A DNA stretch of 64,000 bases from Pseudomonas denitrificans (nom. rej.) (GCF_008807415.1 NZ_CP043626.1:5122501-5186500), one strand, 5' to 3'; shown: positions 48,054 to 58,890, counted from the first letter of the stretch. Numbers and translations are program-made. The notes: generated by a model not told the origin, from the letters alone.

Positions 48054-49205
48054 ATGTTTGATCAGGAAGAGATTTCGCTTTCCCGCCGCACCCTGCTGGC
48101 CGGCGCCGTGGTGCTGGGCGTTACCGGCAGCATGCTCGGCAGCGGCAAGGCCATGGCCGACGGGGAGGCAGCGCCGAAGAACATGGGTCCGGCCCTGGAC
48201 CTCTCGAAGCTGGAGCACGTCCAGGTCGAGCTGGTCGCTCCGCCCTTCGTCCATGCCCATGAACAGCGCGCCAAGGGCAAGCCCAAGGTCGTGCAGTTCC
48301 GCATGGTGATCGAGGAGAAGAAGCTGGTCATCGACGACGATGGCACCGAGATCCACGCCATGACCTTCAACGGCTCGGTGCCCGGCCCGATGATGGTGGT
48401 ACACCAGGACGACTACCTGGAGCTAACCCTGGTCAACCCGGCGACCAACACCCTGACCCACAACATCGACTTCCATGCCTCCACCGGCGCCCTGGGCGGC
48501 GGCGCGCTGACCATCATCCAGCCCGGCGAGGAAGTGAAGCTGCGCTTCAAGGCCACCCGCCCCGGCGTGTTCGTCTACCACTGCGCACCGGGCGGCGCGA
48601 TGATCCCATGGCACGTGGTCTCGGGCATGAACGGCGCGATCATGGTGCTGCCGCGCGACGGCCTGAAGGACCGCGAAGGCAAATCCCTGAAGTACGACAA
48701 GGTGGTCTACATCGGCGAGCAGGACTACTACGTCCCGCGTGACAAGGACGGCAAGTTCAAGCGCTACGGCACGCCGATGGAAAGCTACAACGACATGCAG
48801 GAAGTCATGAAGGGGCTGATCCCCAGCCACATCGTGTTCAACGGCAAGGTCGGTGCCCTCACCGGCAAGAACGCGCTCAAGGCCAACGTCGGCGAGACCG
48901 TGCTGATCGTCCACTCCCAGGCCAACCGCGATACCCGCCCGCACCTCATCGGCGGCCATGGCGACCACGTCTGGGCCACCGGCAAGTTCCACAACCCGCC
49001 GGAGGAAGACCTGGAAACCTGGTTCATCCCGGGCGGCGCGGCCGGTGCGGCGCTGTACACCTTCCTGCAGCCGGGCCTGTACACCTACCTCAACCACAAC
49101 CTCATCGAGGCTGTGCTGCTGGGCGCTGCGGCGCACATCCAGGTCGAAGGCCAATGGAACAACGACCTGATGAGCCAGATCCAGCCACCGACTGCGATCA
49201 AGTAA
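48054..49205 (+). CDS. nirK: Copper-containing nitrite reductase
   Basis: This 383-residue periplasmic enzyme reduces nitrite to nitric oxide. A Tat signal ([10 protein letters not shown]) is followed by two cupredoxin domains. Copper ligands are visible: type 1 H136, C177, H187, M192; type 2 H141, H176 and a later histidine; and catalytic D139 in HNIDFH. The second active-site histidine lies in IPSHIVFNG. This is a class I NirK. The ATG at 48054 follows GGAGAG, and the upstream open frame is leader. It is followed directly by nirV. Confidence 0.96.
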   Translation: MFDQEEISLSRRTLLAGAVVLGVTGSMLGSGKAMADGEAAPKNMGPALDLSKLEHVQVELVAPPFVHAHEQRAKGKPKVVQFRMVIEEKKLVIDDDGTEIHAMTFNGSVPGPMMVVHQDDYLELTLVNPATNTLTHNIDFHASTGALGGGALTIIQPGEEVKLRFKATRPGVFVYHCAPGGAMIPWHVVSGMNGAIMVLPRDGLKDREGKSLKYDKVVYIGEQDYYVPRDKDGKFKRYGTPMESYNDMQEVMKGLIPSHIVFNGKVGALTGKNALKANVGETVLIVHSQANRDTRPHLIGGHGDHVWATGKFHNPPEEDLETWFIPGGAAGAALYTFLQPGLYTYLNHNLIEAVLLGAAAHIQVEGQWNNDLMSQIQPPTAIK

Positions 49206-49212
49206 GCCCCGA

Positions 49213-49238
49213 GGCCGGCCCATCCGGGCCGGCCCTTT
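49213..49238 (+). terminator. GC hairpin between nirK and nirV
   Basis: GGCCGGCCC and GGGCCGGCC pair perfectly around ATCC, followed by CTTTCC. With so few T residues it is probably leaky, letting some reading into nirV. Confidence 0.5.
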
Positions 49239-49270
49239 CCCCCTAATCGATACCGGCGACCAGGCAGACC

Positions 49271-50098
49271 ATGCGCAAGACCATCCTGATCGGCGTACCC
49301 GCCGTACTGCTGCTGGGCGGGGCCCTCCTCCTGCTGCGGCCTCAGTACGCACCAGAGCTAGCACCACAAACCGTGCGGCTCGAGCCCCGCGACTTCGACT
49401 TCCGCCCGGCGGGCGACTACTGGCTGGAGAAGCAGGCGGTGGATGCGCCGTCGCAGCGTGAACACCTGTCCCCGCGCTTCGAAGTCATGAAATTCCAGGT
49501 CAGCCAGGGCGAATACGCCCGCTGCGTGGCCGAGGGCGATTGCCTGGCGCTGGACAACCTGGCACTGGACAACAGCGCTCCCCGCGACGACCTGCCCCTG
49601 ACCGGCGCCAGCCTGCTGGACGCGCAGCTCTATGCCGACTGGCTGTCCAAACGTACCGGCCAGCAATGGCGGCTGCCGACCGACCGCGAGTGGGCCTTCT
49701 TCGCCGGCACGCGCTGGGCCGACGATGCCCTGCGCATCGAAGACGATGATGGCAGCAACCCTGCCCGACGCTGGCTGGCGCGCTACCGCCTGGAAGCGGA
49801 GACCCGTACCAGCGCCTCGGCGCTGCCCCAGGCGCGCGGCAACCACGGGCTGAACGAATACGGCGTGGCCGACCTGGGCGGCAACGTCTGGGAGTGGACA
49901 CAGAGCTGCCACCAGCGGGTCAACCTCGACGCGCAGGGCACCCAGACCCACCGCGCCGAGTACTGCTCGATCCGCATCGCCGAAGGGCGCCATCGCGCGG
50001 CGATCAACGACTTCGTCCGCGATGCCCGCGGCGGCGGCTGCAGCGCCGGCCAGCCACCGGACAACCTCGGTTTCCGCCTCGTCAGAGATATCCCTTGA
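49271..50098 (+). CDS. nirV: NirV, formylglycine-generating-enzyme-like protein
   Basis: The 275-residue protein has an N-terminal membrane anchor (ILIGVPAVLLLGGALLLL) and a sulfatase-modifying-factor (SUMF1/FGE) domain with EVMKFQVSQGEYARC, WRLPTDREWAFFA, GVADLGGNVWEWT and the closing GGGCSAGQPPDNLGFR. NirV proteins regularly accompany nirK and are thought to help nitrite reductase maturation, though the role is not settled. It lies 65 bases after nirK. Confidence 0.88.
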   Translation: MRKTILIGVPAVLLLGGALLLLRPQYAPELAPQTVRLEPRDFDFRPAGDYWLEKQAVDAPSQREHLSPRFEVMKFQVSQGEYARCVAEGDCLALDNLALDNSAPRDDLPLTGASLLDAQLYADWLSKRTGQQWRLPTDREWAFFAGTRWADDALRIEDDDGSNPARRWLARYRLEAETRTSASALPQARGNHGLNEYGVADLGGNVWEWTQSCHQRVNLDAQGTQTHRAEYCSIRIAEGRHRAAINDFVRDARGGGCSAGQPPDNLGFRLVRDIP

Positions 50099-50163
50099 TT
50101 CCCCTCAAGTTTCGCTGCAGCGCTTAACCGTTATGCTGCGGCGAACCGACGGGAATCACTGCC

Positions 50164-50892
50164 GTGACCGCTGATATCTCGCTGAACCGCGCCTGGCTGG
50201 GCAGCTTGCCGCCATTCGCCAACAGCAGCCGCGAGGAACAGGACGACATCCTCCGCCAGGCCAGCATCCTGCGCCTGAACAGCGGCGTGGCCGTGTTCGA
50301 GCAAGGCTCGCCGGCGACCAGCTTCTACCTGCTGGTGCACGGCCGGCTCAAAGCCACCCAGCTCACCGGCGACGGCCAGCGCGTGCTGGTGCGCGTGGTC
50401 AATCCGGGCGATCTGTTCGGCTTCGTCCGCGCCCTCGGCCGGCGCGACTACCCCGCCACCGCCACGGCCAGCCAGGACAGCCTGGTCCTGGCCTGGCCCA
50501 CCGGCCAGTGGGAACCCCTGCTCGCCCGCCACCCCGGCTTCGCCCTGAACACCGTGCAGGCCATCGGCGAGCGCCTGCAGGAAGCCCACGTGCGCTTCTG
50601 CGAGCTGGCCACCGAAGAGGTCGAACGGCGCGTCGCCCACACCGTGTTGCGCCTGGTGCAGCAGTCAGGTCGACCGGAGGCCGACGGCATCCGCATCGAT
50701 TTCCCGGTCACCCGCCAGGACATCGCCGAGATGACCGGCACCACCCTGCACACCGTCTCGCGCATCCTGAGCGCCTGGGAAGACCGCGGCCTGGTGGTCG
50801 GCGGCCGGCAGAAGCTGCTGGTGTGCAACCCGCAGCAATTGATGCGGGTCGCCGGCGGCGACGAGCGGGAAGTGGTGCACGAGGGCGCTTGA
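50164..50892 (+). CDS. Crp/Fnr-family regulator
   Basis: The 242-residue protein (GTG start) has an N-terminal cyclic-nucleotide-binding-like beta barrel (SGVAVFEQGSPATSFYLLVHGRLKA) and a C-terminal helix-turn-helix (VTRQDIAEMTGTTLHTVSRILSAWEDRGL). It lacks the N-terminal cysteine cluster of ANR/FNR, so it is not an iron-sulfur oxygen sensor. Its position between nirV and the RIC gene suggests a denitrification regulator of the NnrR/DnrS kind; the effector is unknown. Confidence 0.85.
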   Translation: MTADISLNRAWLGSLPPFANSSREEQDDILRQASILRLNSGVAVFEQGSPATSFYLLVHGRLKATQLTGDGQRVLVRVVNPGDLFGFVRALGRRDYPATATASQDSLVLAWPTGQWEPLLARHPGFALNTVQAIGERLQEAHVRFCELATEEVERRVAHTVLRLVQQSGRPEADGIRIDFPVTRQDIAEMTGTTLHTVSRILSAWEDRGLVVGGRQKLLVCNPQQLMRVAGGDEREVVHEGA

Positions 50893-50902
50893 CTGCAATC
50901 AA
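50889..50902 (+). promoter_or_regulatory. FNR/DNR box of the RIC gene
   Basis: TTGACTGCAATCAA differs by one base from TTGAT-N4-ATCAA. TAGACT (50926-50931) is centred 33 bases downstream, giving the class II spacing of an activator centred at -41.5. The gene starts at 50989. Confidence 0.85.
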
Positions 50903-50988
50903 GGAGACCGGCGCGCCGCTTTCCCTAGACTCACCACCACCGCCACGACGACTGCGGCCGCCGTGCCCCACTCCACCCGAGGCCCGCC

Positions 50989-51660
50989 ATGACCGACAAC
51001 CTCACCGAGCGCACCCTGAGCGACCTGGCCTTCAGCCTGCCGGGCAGCTCCGCGCTGTTCCACGACTACAAGCTCGACTTCTGCTGCGCCGGCCAGCGCA
51101 GCCTGGGCGAAGCCGCCAGCGAACAGGGCCTCGACGCCCAGCGCATCGCCGCCGAACTGCAGTCGCTGCCGCCTGCCAACGACCAGACCGACTGGCGACT
51201 GACCAGCAACGACCAGTTGATCGACCACATCCTCGAGCGCTACCACAAGGTCCATCGCGAACAGCTGCCGGCGCTGATTCCGCTGGCCGAGCGCGTCGAG
51301 AAGACCCACGCCGCGCATCCGCAATGCCCGGCCGGGCTGACCGCGCACCTGAAGAAGATGCAGGAAGAACTGGAATGGCACATGTGCAAGGAGGAAAGCG
51401 TGCTGTTCCCCTGGCTGCGCCAGGGCATCCCGCTGACCCACGTGCAGGGCCCGATCGGCGTGATGCGCCATGAGCACGACGAACACTCGCAATCCCTCGC
51501 CGCGCTGGCTGACCTGACCGACGACCTCACCGTGCCGGCGGACGGCTGCAACAGCTGGCGCCGGCTCTACAGCGGCCTGGAAGAGCTGCGCCGCGACCTG
51601 ATGCAGCACATCCACCTGGAGAACAACCTGCTGTTCCTGGGCGCCAACCACCCGGCCTGA
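50989..51660 (+). CDS. ytfE: Iron-sulfur cluster repair di-iron protein (RIC, YtfE/DnrN)
   Basis: The 223-residue protein has the ScdA/RIC layout: N-terminal DUF542 domain with LDFCCAG cysteines and a C-terminal hemerythrin-like helical bundle with iron-binding histidines (YHKVHREQL, EWHMCKEE, MRHEHDEH, LMQHIHLENN). RIC proteins repair Fe-S clusters hurt by nitric oxide. The upstream DNR box fits induction by NO. It is 96 bases after the Crp/Fnr gene. Confidence 0.92.
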   Translation: MTDNLTERTLSDLAFSLPGSSALFHDYKLDFCCAGQRSLGEAASEQGLDAQRIAAELQSLPPANDQTDWRLTSNDQLIDHILERYHKVHREQLPALIPLAERVEKTHAAHPQCPAGLTAHLKKMQEELEWHMCKEESVLFPWLRQGIPLTHVQGPIGVMRHEHDEHSQSLAALADLTDDLTVPADGCNSWRRLYSGLEELRRDLMQHIHLENNLLFLGANHPA

Positions 51661-51768
51661 GTGCCGGACCGGGAGCCAGGAGGGCGACCAGTGACAGCTT
51701 GTCTCACCACGCTGCCCAGCGGCATCGCGCATACTGGCGGGATTGTCCCCGCCCAGGAGCGCTCCGCC

Positions 51769-52452
51769 ATGCTCGCGCATCGCGTCCACCACCAGATTCT
51801 GTGCGGCCACCATCTGTTCAACGTGCTCAACGAAGAACAGCTGGAGCAGCTGCTCGCCACCAGCACGCTGCTCAACCTGGAGAAAGGCGACAAGCTGTTC
51901 CTCCAGGGTGAGCCGGCCCACTCCTTCTATTTCGTGATTTCCGGTGCGGTGAAGATCTACCGCCTGACGCCGGAGGGGCAGGAAAAGGTGCTGGAGGTCG
52001 TCGGCAGCCGGCAGACCTTCGCCGAAGCCATGATGCTGATGGACACCTCCGACTACGTGGCCTCGGCCCAGGCGCTGGAGCCCACGCAGGTCTACCGCTT
52101 CGCCAACCGCACCTACATGGAGTTGCTGCACAGCAACCCGCAGCTGCCCTTCTCCCTGCTCGCCACTCTCTGCGTGCGCCTGCACCGGCGGATCAACGAG
52201 ATCGAGACGCTGTCGCTGAAGAACTCCACCCACCGCGTGGTGCGCTACCTGATCACCCAGCTCAACCGCCATGGCAACCAGGACGGCCGCTTCGAACTGC
52301 CGATGGCCAAGCAACTGGTGGCCGGGCACCTGTCGATCCAGCCGGAGACCTTCTCCCGCGTGCTGCGGCGACTGATCGACGAGAAGATCATCGACCTCAA
52401 CGGCCGCACCGTGCAGGTGCTCGATGTGGCGCGGCTGGAACAGTTCGAGTAA
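51769..52452 (+). CDS. dnr: DNR-type Crp/Fnr regulator
   Basis: The 227-residue protein has exactly the length of P. aeruginosa Dnr, and shares AHSFYFVISGAVKIYRLTPE, ETLSLKNSTHRVVRYL and QLVAGHLSIQPETFSRVLRRL. DNR binds haem and activates nir, nor and nos promoters in response to nitric oxide. The ATG at 51769 is placed by AGGAG upstream and by family length; 36 open codons before it are discarded. No FNR box is visible directly upstream. Confidence 0.93.
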   Translation: MLAHRVHHQILCGHHLFNVLNEEQLEQLLATSTLLNLEKGDKLFLQGEPAHSFYFVISGAVKIYRLTPEGQEKVLEVVGSRQTFAEAMMLMDTSDYVASAQALEPTQVYRFANRTYMELLHSNPQLPFSLLATLCVRLHRRINEIETLSLKNSTHRVVRYLITQLNRHGNQDGRFELPMAKQLVAGHLSIQPETFSRVLRRLIDEKIIDLNGRTVQVLDVARLEQFE

Positions 52453-52455
52453 GCC

Positions 52456-52638
52456 ATGCGCCAGTGCCTGTACTGCCAGCACGAGAGCCCCGAGGATGCT
52501 GCGGACTGCCCGCAGTGCGGGATGCCCCTGCCGGTGGACCAGGAGCAGGCGAAGCAGCGCAGGCTGCGGCGCTTCGCCTGGTACTGCGCCATCCTCGCGG
52601 TGTTCTGCGGGGTGATGATGGTGTGGTTGCCGCGCTGA
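52456..52638 (+). CDS. dnrP: DnrP-like zinc-ribbon membrane protein
   Basis: The 60-residue protein has C4-x2-C7 and C18-x2-C21, a zinc ribbon (MRQCLYC, DCPQCGMPLP), then a basic stretch and a single membrane span (FAWYCAILAVFCGVMMVWL). It starts three bases after the dnr stop. This matches the small gene called dnrP next to dnr in pseudomonads; the role is unknown and the symbol is from memory. Confidence 0.75.
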   Translation: MRQCLYCQHESPEDAADCPQCGMPLPVDQEQAKQRRLRRFAWYCAILAVFCGVMMVWLPR

Positions 52639-52670
52639 TTTCCGCTTTCCGCCGCTACCTGTGGACACCC

Positions 52671-52710
52671 TGTAGGGCGGATGAAGCGGTCCGCTTCATT
52701 CGCCCTACGT
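52671..52710. repeat. Short TGTAGGGCGGATGAAGCGG palindrome
   Basis: TGTAGGGCGGATGAAGCGG and CCGCTTCATTCGCCCTACG are inverted. It lies between the converging dnrP and norD genes. Confidence 0.75.
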
Positions 52711-52737
52711 CCCCGATCCGACCCCGTGGTTTCACCC

Positions 52738-52785
52738 TGTAGGAGCGGGCCATGCCCGCGATCGCGCGCAGGGCGCGCCCCCACA
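52738..52785. repeat. REP-like TGTAGGAGCGGGC palindrome
   Basis: TGTAGGAGCGGGCCATGCCC and a G/C-rich right arm ending GCGCGCCCCCACA resemble the element at 6761-6812. Together with the previous repeat it may serve as the terminator of both converging genes. Confidence 0.65.
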
Positions 52786-52789
52786 ATGG

Positions 52790-54637
52790 TCAGCCCTGCC
52801 GGCGGGTGAGCTGCCGGTAGAGCTGCGGCAACTGCACCGGCAGCTGCGCCGGATCGTTGATCAACAGATAGCCCTGGCTGCCGAACAGGTGCGGCAGGTA
52901 GTCGGCAGCCTCACGGTCGATGGTGATACAGAACGGCACCAGCCCCGCGCGACGGGCTTCCAGCACGGCCTGGCGGGTGTCCTCGACACCGTAGCGCCCC
53001 TCATACAGGTCCAGGTCATTGGGCTTGCCGTCGGTGAGGATCAGCAGCACCCGCTGGCGCTCCTTGCGTTCGAGCAGCAACTGCGTCGCCCGACGGATCG
53101 CCGCGCCCATGCGCGTGTAGTAGCCCGGCCGCAGCGCGCGGATGCGCCCGCGCACCACATCGTTGTGGCGCTCATCGAAGGTCTTCAGCTGGGTCAGGCG
53201 CACCTGCTGGCGGCGCAGCGAGGAGAACCCGTACAGGGCGAACCGGTCGCCCACCGCCTGCAGCGCCTCGCCGAACAGCAGCAGACTGTCGCTGATCAGG
53301 TCGATCACCCGGTGGTCGTTGTCGATGTGCGCGTCGGTGGACATCGACAGGTCCGCCAGCAGCAGGCACGCAAGGTCGCGGCGGGTCTGCCGGCGCTCGA
53401 GGAACAGTCCGGGCTCGCTGCAGGCGCCGAGGCGCCGCTCGACGCTGAAGTCCAGCCAGGCTTCCAGGTCCAGCTCCGCGCCCTGGGGTTGCCGGCGCAG
53501 CCATTGGGGCTGCTGGCGCAGGCTCTCGAACTGCCGGCGCAGGCGCCGCGCAATGGGCGCCAGGGAGTCCGGCAGCGGCGCCGGAACGGCATCGCGGGGC
53601 AGCATCGGCTGCAGACAGACGTGGTCGTCGATCAGTTGCTGGCGACGGTAATCCCATTCCGGCAGGCGAATGCCCTCGCCCAGCGGCACGTCGTCGAAGT
53701 CGGCGGCCGGCAGGTCGAGGTCGAGCTTCAGCCCGCCGCCCTTCTTCTGCCTTTGTCGGGACATGCTCAGGTGATCGAGGTCATCGGCGACCTTCGCCGC
53801 GTCGAGGTCCTCGCTGTCGTCGCCGGCGCGATCCAGCTCGATGTGCTCGGACCAGCTGAACAGGTTTTCCAGGCGGAACAGCAGCAGGCCGCCGCGACCG
53901 GGGTCCTGCTCGACCCGCTCGGCGCGCTTGCGTGCCAGGCCCTTGGCTTCGCTGTGGGCGGAGCGGCCGTGCTCGTCGCCGTCGATCAGATCGGTGTGCT
54001 GCGGCGCGGCCAGTCGTTGCGGCGGGTAGAGCCACAACGGCACCGGCCACGGCGCCTTTTCACTGCGTGGCAGGCGCTCGACGCTACCCGGATCGCGCAG
54101 CGCCCGTTGCAGCGCCAGCTCCAGCTCCGCTTCCGCCGGTGGCAGATCAGCGGGGTCGGGACGCAGGCCGAGCAGCGCTTCCACCAGTCGACGGTAGCGC
54201 GGGCGCAGCAGCGGGTAGCGCTCCAGCACGGCGCAGGTCCAGGCCTGGTTGTCGCGCGCCCAGTGGCGCATCGGCTGGCTGTGCGCGGCCAGCAGCGCCA
54301 GCCAGCGGTAGAGTTCGCGGTTCAGCTCGGCGTCGGGGTATACAGCCAACTGCGCGGGCAGGCGCAGGGAATCAGCGTCGAACCAGGCCACCGGCAATTG
54401 CTGGCAGGTGCCGGCCACCTGCTGCAGCAGGCTGCGGCGCACCAGCAGTTCGCGGGCGCTGGCCGCCTCCACGCCGACCCCGGCCTCGCCGCCGGTGCCG
54501 CGGAACAGTAGCAGCAGGCTGCGCCGCACTTCCTCCAGGCTGACTGCCGCCTCTTCGAACTCCGGGCTGGCGCGGCGCGTGATGAAGCGGTGCCAGACGC
54601 GGCCGAAGCTTTCTTCGATTTCGAGGTGGATGGTCAT
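52790..54637 (-). CDS. norD: Nitric oxide reductase activation protein NorD
   Basis: The 615-residue protein ends with a von Willebrand A domain: MIDAS motif LADLSMSTDAH, then LTDGKPNDLDLYEGRYG. With the AAA+ protein NorQ it assembles active NorCB, probably by inserting the non-haem iron. It is downstream of norB in the norCBD order, but a strong terminator lies between. Confidence 0.93.
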   Translation of the reverse strand: MTIHLEIEESFGRVWHRFITRRASPEFEEAAVSLEEVRRSLLLLFRGTGGEAGVGVEAASARELLVRRSLLQQVAGTCQQLPVAWFDADSLRLPAQLAVYPDAELNRELYRWLALLAAHSQPMRHWARDNQAWTCAVLERYPLLRPRYRRLVEALLGLRPDPADLPPAEAELELALQRALRDPGSVERLPRSEKAPWPVPLWLYPPQRLAAPQHTDLIDGDEHGRSAHSEAKGLARKRAERVEQDPGRGGLLLFRLENLFSWSEHIELDRAGDDSEDLDAAKVADDLDHLSMSRQRQKKGGGLKLDLDLPAADFDDVPLGEGIRLPEWDYRRQQLIDDHVCLQPMLPRDAVPAPLPDSLAPIARRLRRQFESLRQQPQWLRRQPQGAELDLEAWLDFSVERRLGACSEPGLFLERRQTRRDLACLLLADLSMSTDAHIDNDHRVIDLISDSLLLFGEALQAVGDRFALYGFSSLRRQQVRLTQLKTFDERHNDVVRGRIRALRPGYYTRMGAAIRRATQLLLERKERQRVLLILTDGKPNDLDLYEGRYGVEDTRQAVLEARRAGLVPFCITIDREAADYLPHLFGSQGYLLINDPAQLPVQLPQLYRQLTRRQG

Positions 54638-54654
54638 GGCGCCCCCTGCAGAAC

Positions 54655-54688
54655 GAAAAAAGGGCCCGCCGCAAAGCGGTCGGGCCCG
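54655..54688 (-). terminator. Strong intrinsic terminator between norB and norD
   Basis: On the minus strand GGGCCCGACCGC and GCGGCGGGCCC pair around TTT and are followed by six T residues, within the 66-base norB-norD spacer. Confidence 0.85.
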
Positions 54689-54703
54689 GGTGGACGGTAT
54701 CGA

Positions 54704-56571
<1,868 letters not shown>

Positions 56572-56599
56572 GGGGCCCTCCTAGGTCACGGTCGGGGCC

Positions 56600-56642
56600 A
56601 TTGTAGGAAGCGACCTAGGACCTCTCGCTTGATGGCAATCAA
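56600..56642 (-). promoter_or_regulatory. norCB promoter with consensus FNR/DNR box
   Basis: TTGATGGCAATCAA (56629-56642) is a perfect TTGAT-N4-ATCAA box. On the minus strand TACAAT (56605-56600) is centred 33 bases downstream, matching a -10 element for an activator at -41.5. It is 58 bases before the norC start. Confidence 0.93.
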
Positions 56643-56684
56643 GAAAGACCAATGCTTCCAGTCAGGTATTTTTTCGAAGAAAAA

Positions 56685-56933
56685 TCAGGGAGTTGCGTGC
56701 AGGGCCAGAATCACGCCGGTGACCACCAGCGGCCAGCCGAGCAGCAGCGCTTGCCACAGTCGCGGGCCGTGGCTGAGCTCCATGAAGCGCAGCGTGATGA
56801 TCCAGGCCTTGCCCAGGCCCAGCAGCAGGATCGCCGCCACCGGCAGCAGCAGGTCGGGTGCATGGTGACCGAGCCAGACCGAGGCGACGGACATCGGCAG
56901 CATCAGCAGCCAGGCGAGCAGCAACGTCCTCAT
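56685..56933 (-). CDS. norF: NorF-like small subunit (cytochrome oxidase subunit IV family)
   Basis: The 82-residue protein has three hydrophobic spans (MRTLLLAWLLMLPMSVASVW, LLLPVAAILLLGLGKAWIITL and ALLLGWPLVVTGVILAL), as in NorF. Its ATG overlaps the norE stop by four bases (ATGA). NorE/NorF accompany nitric oxide reductase in several denitrifiers and affect its activity. The gene lies within a longer artefactual frame. Confidence 0.85.
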   Translation of the reverse strand: MRTLLLAWLLMLPMSVASVWLGHHAPDLLLPVAAILLLGLGKAWIITLRFMELSHGPRLWQALLLGWPLVVTGVILALHATP

Positions 56934-57523
56934 GAGCCAGGCGCCAGCACGTAGACCAGCGGGAACAGCACCACCCAGACCAGGTCGACCATGTGCCAAT
57001 ACAACGCGCCGGACTCCAGCCCGCCCAGGGCGTCGCTGCGGTAGGCGCCGCGCAGGCAACGCAGGGTCATCCAGCCGAGGATCACCAAGCCCAGCAGCAC
57101 GTGCAGGAAGTGGAAGCCTGTGATCAGCCAGAACAGGGTGAAGAAAGTGCTGTACTCCAGGTCCAGCCCGCGTGCGGCGAGGTGATGGTATTCGCCGGAC
57201 TTGAGCACCACATGGGCCAGTCCCAGCAGCACGGCAATGCCCAGCAACACGGCCGCTCGGCGCTGGCGGCCGTGGCGCACCTGCTCCACCGCCAGCGCCG
57301 CGCAGAAGCCGGCGGTAAGCAGGGTCAGGGTCAGCGCCAGGGCGGTGGACAGGTCCAGCTGCGCGCGCCCGGCGCGAAAGCCTTCGACGTCCAGGTACTG
57401 GGTCACGGCGAAGACGATGATGAGGATGGCGAAGACGGTCAGCTCGGCGAGGATGAAGAACCACATCGCCAGGTCGCCCGGCAGGTGCCGGGCGCTGAAC
57501 GTCGCCTCAGGCGAAGTGGACAT
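56930..57523 (-). CDS. norE: NorE (cytochrome c oxidase subunit III family)
   Basis: The 197-residue protein has the subunit III fold with five or more spans and motifs LAMWFFILAELTVF, KSGEYHHLAARG, FLHVLLGLVILGW and HMVDLVWVVLFPLVY. It overlaps norQ by 17 bases and norF by four. It is a helper of NO reductase, not part of a haem-copper oxidase, since subunits I and II are missing. Confidence 0.9.
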   Translation of the reverse strand: MSTSPEATFSARHLPGDLAMWFFILAELTVFAILIIVFAVTQYLDVEGFRAGRAQLDLSTALALTLTLLTAGFCAALAVEQVRHGRQRRAAVLLGIAVLLGLAHVVLKSGEYHHLAARGLDLEYSTFFTLFWLITGFHFLHVLLGLVILGWMTLRCLRGAYRSDALGGLESGALYWHMVDLVWVVLFPLVYVLAPGS

Positions 57524-58304
57524 CGACCAGGTCCATCAGCGCGGCGACCGTGGCCTCGTCGTCCGACAGCGGCTCGGCGAGCCCGGCGCGGCAGGCATCA
57601 CGCGGCGCCACGCCGGCCTGCAGCAGGCGCGCAGTGAGTACCAGCAGGCGCGTCGAGCAGACCTCTTCCAGCTCCTGCCGGCCCAGGCGGCGCAGGGCCA
57701 CGCCCAGTTGCGCCAGGCGCTGCGCCAGCTCAGGGGAAACGCCGGCCTCGCGGGCGATGATGCCGGCTTCCACTTCCGGTGTCGGGTAATCGAAGCGCAG
57801 GGCGACGAAGCGCTGGCGCGTACTGGGCTTCATGCCCTTCAGCAGGTTCTGATAGCCGGGGTTGTAGGACACCACCAGCATGAAGCCCGGCGGCGCCACC
57901 AGGGATTCACCGGTGCGTTCGATGAACAGCTCGCGGCGATCGTCCGCCAGCGGGTGCAGCACCACCACGGTGTCCTGCCGCGCTTCCACCACCTCGTCCA
58001 GGTAGCAGATGCCGCCCTCACGCACCGCGCGGGTCAGCGGGCCGTCCTGCCACCAGGTGCCGTCGCTGCCGATCAGGTGACGGCCGACCAGGTCCGCCGC
58101 CGACAGGTCGTCGTGGCAGGCCACGGTGTACAGCGGCAGGTTCAGGCGCTGCGCCATGTGCTGGACGAAGCGCGTCTTGCCGCAGCCGGTCGGGCCCTTG
58201 ATCAGCACCGGCATGCCCTGCGCGGAGGCGTGGGTGAACAGCGCCACCTCATTGCCTGAAGGCTGGTAGAAGAGCGGCGGATCGTTCTGCACAGGGGCAT
58301 TCAT
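57507..58304 (-). CDS. norQ: AAA+ ATPase NorQ
   Basis: The 265-residue MoxR-type ATPase has Walker A GPTGCGKT (about 38-45), Walker B GGICYLDEV and sensor/arginine region SYNPGYQNLLKGMKPSTRQRF. With NorD it matures nitric oxide reductase. In this window norQ is on a separate transcript from norD, leading norQEF. The NirQ name is used for the same family. Confidence 0.92.
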   Translation of the reverse strand: MNAPVQNDPPLFYQPSGNEVALFTHASAQGMPVLIKGPTGCGKTRFVQHMAQRLNLPLYTVACHDDLSAADLVGRHLIGSDGTWWQDGPLTRAVREGGICYLDEVVEARQDTVVVLHPLADDRRELFIERTGESLVAPPGFMLVVSYNPGYQNLLKGMKPSTRQRFVALRFDYPTPEVEAGIIAREAGVSPELAQRLAQLGVALRRLGRQELEEVCSTRLLVLTARLLQAGVAPRDACRAGLAEPLSDDEATVAALMDLVDVHFA

Positions 58305-58385
58305 GACGGGCGAATCTCAGTAGGAAGTTTCGGGTAGCAAGCTATCCAGCGCGACGGATTGCCTCAAGCACGTCGCCGGAAGTTC

Positions 58386-58428
58386 TTGATTGGCATCAAG
58401 CGGAAGCCGCATGGGCCGCTCCTAGAAT
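58386..58428. promoter_or_regulatory. Divergent FNR/DNR box and c551 promoter
   Basis: TTGATTGGCATCAA (58386-58399) is a perfect box between norQ and the cytochrome gene. TAGAAT (58423-58428) lies 33 bases to the right, matching a -10 for the cytochrome gene at class II spacing. On the norQ side no good -10 was seen at the same spacing, though the box could still serve it. Confidence 0.9.
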
Positions 58429-58504
58429 CGCCACAGACGCCGGGCGGGAAGCCGGCGAAAACGATCGGCGCCTCGAAGCGCCAAGCCTGTGAGGAGAGAC
58501 GTTC

Positions 58505-58816
58505 ATGAACAAAGCCCTGGTAGCCCTGCTGTTCGGCGGCCTGCTGGTCCAGACAACCGCGATGGCCAGCACCGGCGAGGAGCTGTTCAAGGCGAAGGCC
58601 TGCGTGGCCTGCCACTCGGTCGACAAGAAGCTCGTCGGCCCCGCCTTCCATGACGTCGCCGCCAAGTACGGCCCGCAGGCCGATGGTGTCGCCCACATCA
58701 CCAACAGCATCAAGACCGGCAGCAAGGGCAACTGGGGCCCGATTCCGATGCCAGCCAACGCCGTGAGCCCGGAAGAAGCCAAGACCCTGGCCGAGTGGAT
58801 CGTCACCCTGAAGTGA
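58505..58816 (+). CDS. nirM: Cytochrome c551-type electron carrier
   Basis: The 103-residue exported cytochrome has a signal peptide, haem site CVACH and the c551 region GNWGPIPMPANAVS with the axial methionine. It is close in layout to P. aeruginosa NirM. In this island it probably gives electrons to NirK, NorCB or NosZ. It has its own DNR promoter and may run into nosR 74 bases on. Confidence 0.87.
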   Translation: MNKALVALLFGGLLVQTTAMASTGEELFKAKACVACHSVDKKLVGPAFHDVAAKYGPQADGVAHITNSIKTGSKGNWGPIPMPANAVSPEEAKTLAEWIVTLK

Positions 58817-58890
58817 CCTGCCGCGTGAGATGGGCGCCCACCGCCTTCTGACGCAGTTCTGCCCGTTCGGGCATGGAGGAAGGAGGCCTC

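Noticed and set aside
56930..57523. Subunit III of a terminal oxidase
   Set aside because: No subunit I or II genes are nearby; overlap with norQ and norF identifies it as NorE.
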